A stretch of DNA of 64,000 nt from Aplysia californica (taxonomy: Eukaryota; Mollusca; Gastropoda; Aplysiida; Aplysiidae): NCBI RefSeq assembly GCF_000002075.1, contig NW_004797292.1:2442732-2506731 (forward strand). The letters are read 5' to 3'. A program made the translations under genes and the position numbers. The notes under the pieces were generated by a model. It ran no database searches. It was not told where the DNA came from and was given only the letters and a program-made list of their open reading frames with translations. This document shows positions 47,201 to 56,419 of this stretch, in pieces; positions within the stretch are counted from its first letter, which is position 1, and each line of letters starts with the position of its first letter.

Positions 47201-48581
47201 TCTTCTAGATTGCGAGCCATCACTCGATTGAGGACCTCTATTTTTAGCCGGACGTTGAGGCAGTACATGCATGCACATGTCTCCGCTGTGCCTTGCCCAA
47301 TCAGTCGGACTGTCTTTGGGCGGAGGGTGGTGAACTTCGTGAATCCAACCGCGGCATCTGGATTCTCCTTCTGAAAGGAAACCAAAATAATAAAAATGGC
47401 ATTATTACTTGAACAAAATGTTTTCACATAATATAGACAATATGAATTCTTGATTTGATGTAAGAGACCAAAAGTTTTTGTTCAGAAACGCATGCCTTCT
47501 GAAATAATTACCAATAGCTAATAAAGAAGATCAAATGTAGAGAGGTTTCCTAAAATATGTACCTTGAACAAAATGAAGGCCTCTTTTAGCGTCATCAGCA
47601 TGATCCGCCCTGGGCCAGCCTTCGTGGCATACCTCTTATGAGGCAAAACTCTGGCCACATCCTGCCGCAGATAGAAAGCCTGCGGATAAATTATGAAGTG
47701 AATATTTTAGCAACATGGACAATCCATTGAAATGATTATTGATGACAAAATTCCATTTGAAAACTTCATTCAAAGTGAAATGCAGTGTATGTGACAGTCA
47801 AGTTTTGTCTTCAAATACTGAAATGCTTTTCAAAACATCAAAGGTCATTTCACAAAAGTGTTGCTGGATGCCCATCAATGAATGGGCAGAAAAAAAACAT
47901 ACCTAGACACAAAAGTAGGACCCCACTTAGATTGGNNNNNNNNNNNNNNNNNNNNNNNNNNNNNNNNNNNNNNNNNNNNNNNNNNNNNNNNNNNNNNNNN
48001 NNNNNNNNNNNNNNNNNNNNNNNNNNNNNNNNNNNCTCGAGTCTGAACCGGTGATGGTGTACGCTTCCTTCTACTGGGCTGTACCTTCTGCGGAGGCACA
48101 GGTCGTAATGGCCTATCGACTTGCTGCTGTACCCCTACAGCAAGTAGGGCCCTCCTCTTTTCTGGAGTCCTGGGAGTCGCCAGGTGTCGCACAACATCGG
48201 CATACTCCTCAGGGGTTCTCACTTTCTTTTTAATGTCCGATTTAATATGCGATGACAAATTCCTCATTGTTTTACTCGCCCTTATGGGAGTTGTTGAGGG
48301 CGGTGCAGCTGATGTTACAGGAAGCGGGGACTGTCTGGGGACTGATGTTGATAAGTCCAGAGCGTTGAGGAGTGAGGAGGCAAATACTGGGGTAGTGACA
48401 GGACGAAGATGGGGGGAGGAACACACTGCTGGGGGCAAAGGCTGGGGCGAGGCGAACACTGGGGCTGTGGTGGAAGGTGGGGGTGAGGCAAACACCGGGG
48501 CCGGGCGAGGCTGGGGCGAGGCGAACACCGGGGCCGGACGAGGCTGGGGCGAGGCGAACGCCAAATCGCGGTCGTCGCAGT
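44276..48581 (-). CDS. unnamed multi-exon protein family with candidate D-D-E triad (copy 1, intact apart from an assembly gap)
   Basis: Exons on minus: 48581-48036 up to the gap, 47935-47903 (uncertain), then 47679-47563, 47370-47109, 46981-46831, 46488-46028, 45817-45406, 45251-45086, 44452-44276. The last seven join in phase and give 581 open residues. N-part: Pro/Ala repeats (PVFASPQPRPA) then KKVRTPEEYADVVRHLATPR. Next AFYLRQDVARVLPHKRYATK, FTTLRPKTVRLIG with a CxxC-like CACMYCLNVR, GKCSKCQDP, and WQHWERISKEG. The core has VMDFAENRKASY, 83 residues on YIFSDGCAGQYKGKG, and 31 residues on FFGSEHGKGEADGETG, the order and spacing of an RNase H-fold transposase. It closes with GDFVSITYTVGRKQ and FMRKQGASFIFPH. 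I know relatives as uncharacterised multi-copy proteins of cnidarians, molluscs and arthropods. Function unproven. Confidence 0.75.
44453..45085 (-). other. large last intron of the D-D-E family gene
   Basis: AT-rich, with a loose repetition of GAACTGAAAAAA and AATGAAACATGGTA motifs every 30-60 bases between about 44720 and 45060. No exon seen. Confidence 0.6.
47936..48035. other. assembly gap (100 N)
   Basis: Exactly 100 N, the usual placeholder for a gap of unknown size. It interrupts the N-terminal exon of the D-D-E family gene and hides its true 3' border. Confidence 0.99.
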
Positions 48582-48780
48582 CTTACAAAAAAAAAGGGGT
48601 AAAAAACATTGCAAAACACTTACCTTGGGCGAAAACACAGACACAGTTCAAGAGACCCGCTACTGACGCTAAACTAGAAAGCCTCAGTTTCGTATCAGGT
48701 CGTCGGCGTTTGTCGGAAAACTACGGAAAGTGCCGACTTCAAACGTCCATTCTTCAAGTCTTACAAAGAGTGGATTTTTA
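48582..48780 (-). other. possible 5' exon and 42-base intron upstream of the D-D-E family gene
   Basis: On minus, CGCCCAAG|GTAAGT at 48624 and a T-rich acceptor ending GTAAG at 48582 define a 42-base intron. Upstream sequence (about 48624-48717) is open in the fitting frame (FSDKRRRPDTKLRLSSLA) but has no ATG, so it may be partly leader. Confidence 0.4.
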
Positions 48781-48816
48781 AAGACGGCTCCAAATTTTCA
48801 TAATTTTTCGGAAAAA

Positions 48817-49080
48817 TTAACAAATATCCTCTGAAATAAAATTCATTTTTAATGTCCGGATACTTAATTTCTTCCTGCACTGTCTATTCTGACACCTCCA
48901 CATTTCTTTATCCACAGAAGCGGAACTATCCTTTAATGACGAAAAATATGCACCACAATTGCACGTTGTGTCCGAAAAATCAATTAAAAGTTGTCTGCTT
49001 CTCAACCACTCCTTCAGTCCATTGAAATGTAAAATCTCCGCTAAACGAAATAAGCCGAAATAGTCATGATAGGAAGCCAT
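48817..49080 (-). mobile_element. Merlin-like N-terminal zinc-ribbon fragment
   Basis: ATG-started 87-residue frame: MASYHDYFGLFRLAEILHF, then TTCNCGAYFSSL and MWRCQNRQCRKKLSIRT. CxC...WRCxNRxCRKxLSIR is the zinc ribbon that opens Merlin/ISXO2-like transposases. The frame stops soon after (NFISEDIC), so the DDE core of this copy is missing. Subfamily differs from the copy at 49203-49800. Confidence 0.65.
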
Positions 49081-49202
49081 GATTCGACATCATGCCTCAT
49101 CGACAAACGACAGAGGTACAAACTAAAATGAGCGGGACAATGCAGAGATACCCAGATGACCTATCAGTTCAAACAATGCAAATTAGCGCGCGGATTTACA
49201 GG

Positions 49203-49800
49203 CAAATTTGACTCTGAGATGTTATTTTGTACGCTGCCCATGCATCAGTGTGGATAATACTGCCTGGTGCTATTGTGCTATATATATTGTTCAATTAATT
49301 AAAGGCCTCAAGGGTTTGGGCAGTCCGGTCAGGCCCTACCTCCAGAAATCTGGACCCTGTAGCAGGGTACACGCCGCCAAACACCCAGCGTTGGGGAACA
49401 ACGCGTCCTGTGTGATTTTTCCTCTTTGCTACTAGGCTCTCGTCGACTTTGACTACTACCCCAGGTCCTCCAATCTGGTATGGGTGTTTGATGAGCCCGT
49501 CTCTACAAATATCACGGAAATAGGCGAACCACTAGATTACTGTTGGTACGCTCAATCCGGTGAAAACCACAGTTACGTTTTGAAGCTCCAAAGGAACAAA
49601 AGTTCTACCATTTTAGCACAGCGAAAGTTGCTCCATCTCCAGTAAGAACCATCATGAAGCTCAGTTTTTTTCACCTTCGTGCGTTCGGCACCTAAAACAT
49701 TTATCGTCCCCTCTCTTTACTAAAGTGGTTACCCTACCGCACCTAGAACAATTTGGTGGTGTCTGTCGCAAAACTCTGCTGCAAAAACAGAACAGCATCC
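49203..49800 (-). mobile_element. Merlin transposase relic
   Basis: On minus: a zinc ribbon CSRCGRV then KCFRCRTHEG, SYWRWSNFRCAKMVELLFLW, RDICRDGLIKHPYQIGGPG, VVVKVDESLVAKR (first catalytic Asp-Glu), VVPQRWVFGGVYPAT and IIHTDAWAAYK (second Asp). Stops interrupt the part between the zinc ribbon and GGPG, and one follows TLEAFN. The final FVDPVTG block is absent. Confidence 0.75.
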
Positions 49801-51391
49801 TCCTCTGTGCTAGCGTAGGTATACAATAGATTCAATGCCACAGACTATTCTTTCACATGATTTAAAACAATGGAAACTACTCACACAATGTAGAAATTTT
49901 ACGCAATGGAAGTACACACGCAATGGATAATACTAGAAAACACAGTACACACGCAATGGATGATACTAGAAAACACAGTAAGAATAGTAAACGCAGTAAG
50001 AAACCAAGAAATTTTACTGGAGTCCTCTAGCTTTTTTAGGCGGGAACTACCTTTTTTCTGTCAGCAATTCCATGTTAATTTTGCCAAAAAAACATTAAAT
50101 AAATCTTATTAATAAAGAAATTAATAATTTGGTATACTTATACTCATTCAGAGGTTGTAATTTTACGGGCAGGAACTAACTTGCTAATTTTGCCAAAAAT
50201 ATAATAATAATTTAGCATACTCCCGCTCATCTGGCAACTGGCAATCACTTCCGTACGTATCCATCATGGCCGCCATACAAACAAACGGGACCCTGATTCT
50301 TTAGTTGTACAGACAAAAGAATCTGCAAAATCCACTCGAATGTCCCTGCGTGCTCTATCTTTGTTTACATCCTCCAACAAGTATTCATACGCGCGTATGA
50401 CCAATCACTATAACTCGAATACTCCCCTAGTCATAATAGCTCATTTAATCAAATAATGTGTATAGTTTGTATTTTCCTCACGGTTATTCGAATGACAACA
50501 ACTACCCCGACCTTTTAACCATCGTAAATCTCAATTAAATATCTCACAACTTACCTTTATTTATATTTGGTCCAGAAAAGGTGCGAAGCTGTCCTATCAA
50601 CATCGAGATTTACACCCAAATCAAGAACCGGAGCATCCTCATCCGATTAATCCATAGACAAAACCACAGAAACTGAACCGGATGCTTGAGATTCAGATTC
50701 CGACGACACAACAGGGAAGGGAGAAGCAGTAGGGTAAACTGTCCCAATTCCGAACGATTTTTCCGTACTTTCTCTTTTCAGTGAGAAGAGCCTTGTATCG
50801 GGTCAACCAGTCGTGTGCATTGATGTATAGTTATGTTGTCAAACCCTTTTTGATTGGACTACTCACTTCAAAATGGCCTTATGGGTACTCAGGAAACCCG
50901 TAGACTAATTTTAGTAAAGGAGGGTGCTTCGTCTCAAATCCGAATAGGGTTGACCCAACTTCGAACAGGGGTTGTCCCAATTCCGAATGGTGTCATGTCT
51001 CAATTTCTACATATAAAGTTAAAGGGAAACTGTACACGCTTGGCATTTTTTTGTTTGTATAAGTTTTAAGCAACTTCTTTGGCTGGACAAGTTCAACATT
51101 TTAGTGAAACATTTTAGGCCTGAATCTGCCTAGAGAGTGTCTGCTTTTGAACTTTGCCAGCCAAAGACCAATATTCTTCACTGAATGATGAATACCTTCT
51201 AAGACCATCTTGGCCAAGTGCCACTGCCGTTGGTTTTGCCCACTAAGTCTCAAATTTTAACTAGAACTGAACAAACAGAACAGAAACACGAAGTCATTGT
51301 TTATCAAACTTGAACAAAATTGTGTAATATTTTTAACCAGAACGAAACAAATGTGGGTTCAATCTTGAAACTGTTGCATCTTAAGACTTCT
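49801..51391. other. non-coding stretch with short repeats
   Basis: A 37-bp direct repeat (ACACGCAATGGATAATACTA then GAAAACACAGT) lies at about 49917-49981. GGCGGGAACTACC / GGCAGGAACTAACT with TTAATTTTGCCAAAAA recur at 50039 and 50168. CCCAATTCCGAA occurs at 50743 and 50976 with a near variant CCCAACTTCGAA at 50957. No gene recognised. Confidence 0.5.
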
Positions 51392-51770
51392 TTACTTTTT
51401 TCCTGCTTGTGCCTGAGCTTTAGCTTTCTTCTCTTCACTCATTTGTTTCCTGTTAAGTTTCTCTTCCTCTTTCTGTTGTTTTTTTATCTCCTTCTCCCTT
51501 TTCTGTTGGATTATCTCATCACTTGTTAACAACCGATGTGAGCTCATGGCCCTTTGGTTTGAAACCTTGCGAGCCTCAGGTGTCGGAGGGACAAAGATGG
51601 AATCAACGGCAAAGTTCCAGTCTGCAAAAGGCACAGGTCGAGGCTCAGTGTGCTGAGTGGATGGCAATAGGTCGATCAATGTGAAAGATTCATCTGGAGC
51701 AGGCTCAGTCAGCTGAGTGGATGGCAATAGATCTAGGTCGATCAATGTGGAAGCTTCGCCTGGAGCAGGC
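51392..51770 (-). mobile_element. pogo-like transposase C-terminal fragment
   Basis: Minus frame with a repeated segment LIDLLPSTQHTEP / LLPSTQLTEPAP, then SSHRLLTSDEIIQQKREKEI and a Lys/Glu-rich coil to KAQAQAGKK and a stop. R-x-LTSDE followed by a charged coil is the usual end of pogo/Tigger/Jerky-type transposases. The DDE domain is absent here; the neighbouring frame upstream belongs to another family. Confidence 0.55.
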
Positions 51771-51774
51771 TCAG

Positions 51775-52663
51775 TCAGCTGAGGGCGTGAGACTGGCTCC
51801 CGTCGAGGGGATGGAGGTTGCAGTTGAGCTGAACCAGGTCCTTCCTGAGCTGCTGCGACAGCCTGTCCGTCACATATTTGTTGACAGCAGCTCGGTCTGT
51901 CAGGGTCGACGAGATGGCTTTCTGAAAGGCAGCAAAGATCAGTTGCTGCTCGACTTTGTTGTAAAGAGAGTAGGCAGAGGACAGATGATGCAGAGAACTT
52001 GAAATTTGTGCTGTGTAGTCCTCTGCCTTTCCTCCTGACCTGACAACCCTTGAACCTGGATTGTGAGTGACTTGCGGGTGAATGCGGTCACCCACAGAAA
52101 TGCACACTTCATTCACATGTTCACCTTTCAGAGATGTCGCATCCCATGACAGAGTAGCCACTTTTGATCTGTACAGCTCCTCTGCAACCTGCAAGTCTGA
52201 TATGGCCCCCATCTCATATGCCATTTGGGCAGACATAGATGAGGCAGGGACGTTGCTGACTGTCTGCCCCGTGAGCTCGCTTACGACGTAAGAGATGATA
52301 GGCCCAGCCTTCTCGGTGGATACTAGACTGGCCAAGCTGGTGTAGATGCACTTACGGATCTGCGTGGTGTACGTCTTGCCGAGAACAGACGAGATATTGC
52401 CCTTGTTTTTTGCTCTGCTGTGCCTCGAGCTCAGTTCTCAACTCGTCGAGATCTCCTTCAAGATTGGAGATGTACTGGCTGAGGTCAGCAGAGCGTAGTC
52501 TCTCTGACCGAAGAGAGAGTCTTGTCTGATCCAGCTGACGGGCCACCTGCTTGGTCTTCCTCTTCTGTGCCGACAGCATTGCATGCCGATCAACAGACAA
52601 ATCTGTCTGGAGGGTAGACCCCTGTGCCTTAAGTTTTTTGTTCTCTGCACGAAACAACCGCAA
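51775..52663 (-). CDS. unrecognised coiled-coil protein with WDATSLKG motif, probably transposon-derived
   Basis: First part (52663-52395): heptad-rich coil KRKTKQVARQLDQTRLSLRS, then DLSQYISNLEGDLDELRTEL. Second part (about 52395-51775, a different frame): ISSVLGKTYTTQIRKCIYTS, IISYVVSELTGQTVS, ATLSWDATSLKGEHVNEV, then SGGKAEDYTAQISSSLHHLS and LVQLNCNLHPLDGSQ. The two parts appear to be one protein with a one-base frame difference at an A run near 52395. The WDATSLKG segment, a strand ending in Asp, and CNLHPLD look like parts of an RNase H-type core, as in multi-copy 'hypothetical' proteins of fish and invertebrates. No named family assigned. Confidence 0.5.
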
Positions 52664-52879
52664 ATTGCCGACAACACCCGCAAAAGTAATAACCGATGCA
52701 TAAAAATCACCGGCTGCTACCGACCGCCGTGACCCAGTTCTCGCGCACGGCTATCGAAATGCCTACCATTGTGACGGGTGCAAGAGTATATTGTCCAATG
52801 CCTGTCTGTTGATTTGCCCCTGCAATTCCCGCCACATGAATTCCTCTAGGTTGGAATCTATTGTCGTTGATGTAGTACC

Positions 52880-53538
52880 ATTCATCTGCTTGAACCGACG
52901 CTTGCACTGATTCTACAAGTTTTCAGTATGATTCGTGCATGCACCCGTAACTGGATCGACGAAGTTAATGCATGCACGACCACCTGATGCTGGTGCGGAG
53001 GGTTTACCGGCAAGGCCACAATTCCATTGTATGCTGCCCACGCGTCACTGTGTATGATGGAACCAGGGGCAATGTTATCCCGGATTATTGGAAGAAGAGT
53101 CGCAGCAGTTCTGTCAGGAACAAGTAGTGTGAACGACTGTCTAGTTGCCCTGCAGATTCCTCCAAATACCCACCGGTCTGGAACTCGGTGGCCTCTGTTG
53201 TACTTTCTTTTTGCCACGACACTTTCGTCGATTTCCACGGCTTGTCCAGGGCCTCCTGTCTGGTATGGGTTTTTAACCAACCAGTTGCTACAGATGTCCC
53301 TAAAGTACTGGAGGAACCACTGTGCTACAGTGACAGGACTGACTCCAACAAAATCACTTGTAATTGTAACACAAAGTGGTGTTTTGTAGGCCCAAAAATA
53401 CAACTGCACAAGGACTTTCAAAGAAAGATTTGAGTTTGCCCAGTAAGAATCTCTCCTCAATGAAATCACAACACTTTTATAACTGGGGTAACGAAAAACT
53501 TTGTCCTCACCTCGACCAGATTTGACAAGGGTCATCAA
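52880..53538 (-). mobile_element. Merlin transposase, nearly complete DDE region
   Basis: Reads SYWANSNLSLKVLVQLYFWA, RDICSNWLVKNPYQTGGPG, QAVEIDESVVAKRKYNRGHR, VPDRWVFGGICRATRQSF, GSIIHSDAWAAYNGIVALPV and QHQVVVHA. Catalytic Asp residues in EIDES and HSDAW are present. The third block NFVDPVTGACTNHTEN is there but in another frame and followed by a stop, so the copy is broken at its end. The N-terminal zinc ribbon is not in this frame. A G run (53560-53576) lies just upstream. Confidence 0.85.
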
Positions 53539-54177
53539 ACGCCCACAAGTGACACTATTGGGGGGGGGGGGGGGGGTTAGATCTTAAAACATTATGGTGC
53601 TGAAGAAAAGTTATAGCATCATCATTTGACGTCCAATTTCAAAAAGTACATTAATGGACGGCTGTCTAGCAGCAGCCATGGGACGCAATAAAGCAGTTAA
53701 AAATATAAGATCAAGAGATCAACATCTGGAATAGAAAATTAAATACAAACTTTTCTCAAAATCTCACAGGTGATGAAAAAACACATTGGAATGATCATTA
53801 TTGGGAGTAACCAGGGGTCAGGGCAGATCTGCACGTTCTGTAGTGAAGCCCGTCTATATTCTGAATGATGTCACTTTCTGATACATCTAGCTGTTTTTAT
53901 AACAAGTCACGTGATGGGTTTTCCATCCTAAAATTTTTTTCGACTTTTCTCGTTGTTCCGGACACTTTTCTAAGTTTCTCTTTGGTCCATTCACTTCTTC
54001 AGCAGACCGTACACCTCTCAGTCATGCACTTCAGACTCGTAACTTTTAATCAAAAGTCTTAACCCACGTTATTTTCATATAAAAGATGTAGCAATTTTTC
54101 CACAGGAAGTATTTTTAGAGCATCTCCCCTACCCCCCCCCATATTCTTAACACACATTATTTTCATATTTAAAAGAT

Positions 54178-54376
54178 GTTTAATAGCAATTTTTCCACAG
54201 GAAGTATTTTTAAAGCCTCCCTCTCCCTAGAAAATCCTCCCCCCACACACACTCACCCCAAAAATCAGACTCACGCACACACACACACACATACTCACCC
54301 TCATGTATCATGCTTACATTCTCTAAAGCACATATGTATACATCTAATTGACAATGGATCTTTTTAAACACACACC

Positions 54377-54420
<44 letters not shown>
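54178..54420 (+). repeat. CA microsatellites
   Basis: Short CA run at about 54273-54292 and a longer one at 54379-54418. The longer one interrupts the candidate acidic motif of the decayed D-D-E family copy on the minus strand. Confidence 0.95.
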
Positions 54421-55745
54421 CATCCGACTCCCCCTTTCCGTGCTCGGAGCCATAGTAGCATCTTTGGGGCTGATGGGGCGGGAATGTCAGATCGTGGAAG
54501 CTGCCTCTTCCCTGCAAAATAAATCAAACAACAAAATTGTCTTATTCACTTGAAATGTATTTTAGTACTGACTGGCAGCACCATCGCTCCAAATGGTGAG
54601 CTTTTTTATTGTCAGCTTCTTCCTGAGCAGCTCCAGTGACCGTCTGGTAAATTCCTGGACAGCTTGATGGTCATTCGAGTGATGTCGTCACTCAGTAAAA
54701 TCAAGCTGTCCCTCACTAGTGTCGCCAGCCCTTTAAAGGGCTACAACCGGGTGTATTGTCACTTACTGTTTGCTAAAATGAGCAGACTTAATCTCAGCTG
54801 TGTACGCAGCCTTCCGGTTCTCGCCAAAATCCTGGACCATGACGACTTCTCCTGTGAAACAAAAGAGTAATTGCAAAAGTAATGAGTATAAAAAAATAAG
54901 ATTTTTGTAGTATATAACATACAAAAACATGTTGATATTTTACCTTCTTCCGGATTCTGGCGGCACACTTTAAACTGGTGGTATTGCCAGTAAGCCGTAA
55001 ATAGGTGCTCCAGGAAGCTTTGGCCCTTTGTTGGCTCCAGCAGGTCTTTTTCAAGGTCCTTGAGCAGATCCCTGACGAGATATAAAATGTTTACTTGTAA
55101 GAGAGGCAAAAGGTATAGGTATAAAATTGCTTTGTATAATGTCAATCTTGATCGATGAATTACCTCACAGAGTCCTCCTTCTGGCATGGCTCCATCTTCC
55201 CTAGTTCATTTCTCTGCCAACGCTGCCACTTCACAGTAGATGTGGCAGACATTATGTCCCGGCAGAAGACTGAAAGGGCACATGGGGTTGGAACAGTCTG
55301 CACATTTTCCCGAAGAGGCAGAGAAAGGTAATGGTGCTCGCTAGTGATTTCAATATCAACATAATAAATGGAAAGAAAAGAAAACTGATTCACGTACGTG
55401 TCACACAGTCCATCCTCGGGAATTTCCCATCAAATGGACAGCAAAGGAAAGACAGCATGTCCTTCTCCTGTGGCAATTGGCCAGAGGCACCCAGCAATTT
55501 ATTCAGGACCTGGATCGCCAATCTGAAATGAAATCAACAACTATTTAGTCTTGTGACACTGAAGCCCTAAGGAGATAAACCAAATTAAATATTGAAACAT
55601 GTGAAAGTAGTCATGAACATTGTTAACAAGATGTATGTATTAAAAAAATAAGCACCTAACATTTGTGCAGTAAATGCACAAACAGGCCTCAACGGGGACG
55701 CTGCCTATCAGCCTCACGTTCCTTGGCCTCAGGCACCCATTCCTT
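54420..55745 (-). pseudogene. decayed second copy of the unnamed D-D-E family
   Basis: Segments in the same order as copy 1: LRPRNVRLIG and EACLCIYCTNV (55745-55656), RLAIQVLNKLLGASGQLPQE (55522-55398), GKCADCSNPMCPF then TVKWQRWQR (about 55310-55164), DLLKDLEKDLLEPTKGQSFL (55071-54944), GEVVMVQDFGENRKAAYTAE (54851-54767), LVRDSLILLSDDITRM and KLTIWSDGAASQY (about 54735-54545), CYYGSEHGKGESDG (about 54475-54420). It has at least one extra intron relative to copy 1. Some splice borders and the stretch after SDDITRM are damaged, and the last motif runs into a CA microsatellite, so it cannot encode a full protein. Confidence 0.8.
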
Positions 55746-56160
55746 CCTAGGCGAAAAGGGCGAAGTCGCGCATTGCCTCCAACTGCTTGAGGGTGAAGGC
55801 GTTTTCTTGCTCTGGGGCTGTACTGTGATCGGGACTTGGCGCTGAGGTCTGGACTCCTCTGCTTGATGGTGCTGGAGTCGTTGGCTCCAGACTTGGAGGT
55901 GGGCTTGAAATTTCCTGAGGTGGAATTTCCAGAAGTGATTCAAGCGGGGGGAGTACTCAAGGAACGATATCCAAATCAAGGTCGTCGTAGAAAGGGGATG
56001 ATGGCGCTGGCTCATTCTCTCTTTCCTCAGGCCATGTCAGAGGTGCCACGGAGGGGGCACAGACAGGGGGCTGCCACGTAGAAGGTGCCACGGAGGGGGC
56101 ACAGACGGAGGGCTGCGATGCAGAAGGTGCCACGGAGGTGTCACACGCGCACACGCACAC
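55745..56160 (-). mobile_element. pogo-like fragment with Pro/Ser-rich repeats
   Basis: Minus: repeats of CAPSVAPSTWQPPV, then ENEPAPSSPFYDDLDLDIV, and in a further frame AFTLKQLEAMRDFALF. The last matches TAKQLEAMKDFTLH of the pogo-like copy at 56420-57971. It is cut off where the decayed D-D-E copy begins. Confidence 0.55.
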
Positions 56161-56176
56161 ACACACACACACACAC
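56143..56176 (+). repeat. CA microsatellite
   Basis: About 16 CA units at the 5' limit of the pogo-like fragment. Confidence 0.95.
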
Positions 56177-56419
56177 TTTCATTCTGTCACTGTAAGTGGC
56201 CATGAAACTATTGATGTGGGCTACACGACGTCGCACACAAACGGGACAAATGGGAAGTCCTTCAGCTCATCAGCATCAAGACCAGAAGCTGATTTGGTGC
56301 AACGTGTGTGCCACCTAGAATCGCAAGTTTCACTAGCCTCCTACAGTTCAAACTCTCCTCCCCTCCCACGACATCCTCCACACTCATCTTCACGCACATC
56401 CTCCACACTAATCTTCACG

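Noticed and set aside
48233-48781. 182-codon plus frame
   Set aside because: Antisense shadow of the Pro/Ala repeat exon on minus, whose frame continues into family-like sequence (KKVRTPEEYADVVRHL).
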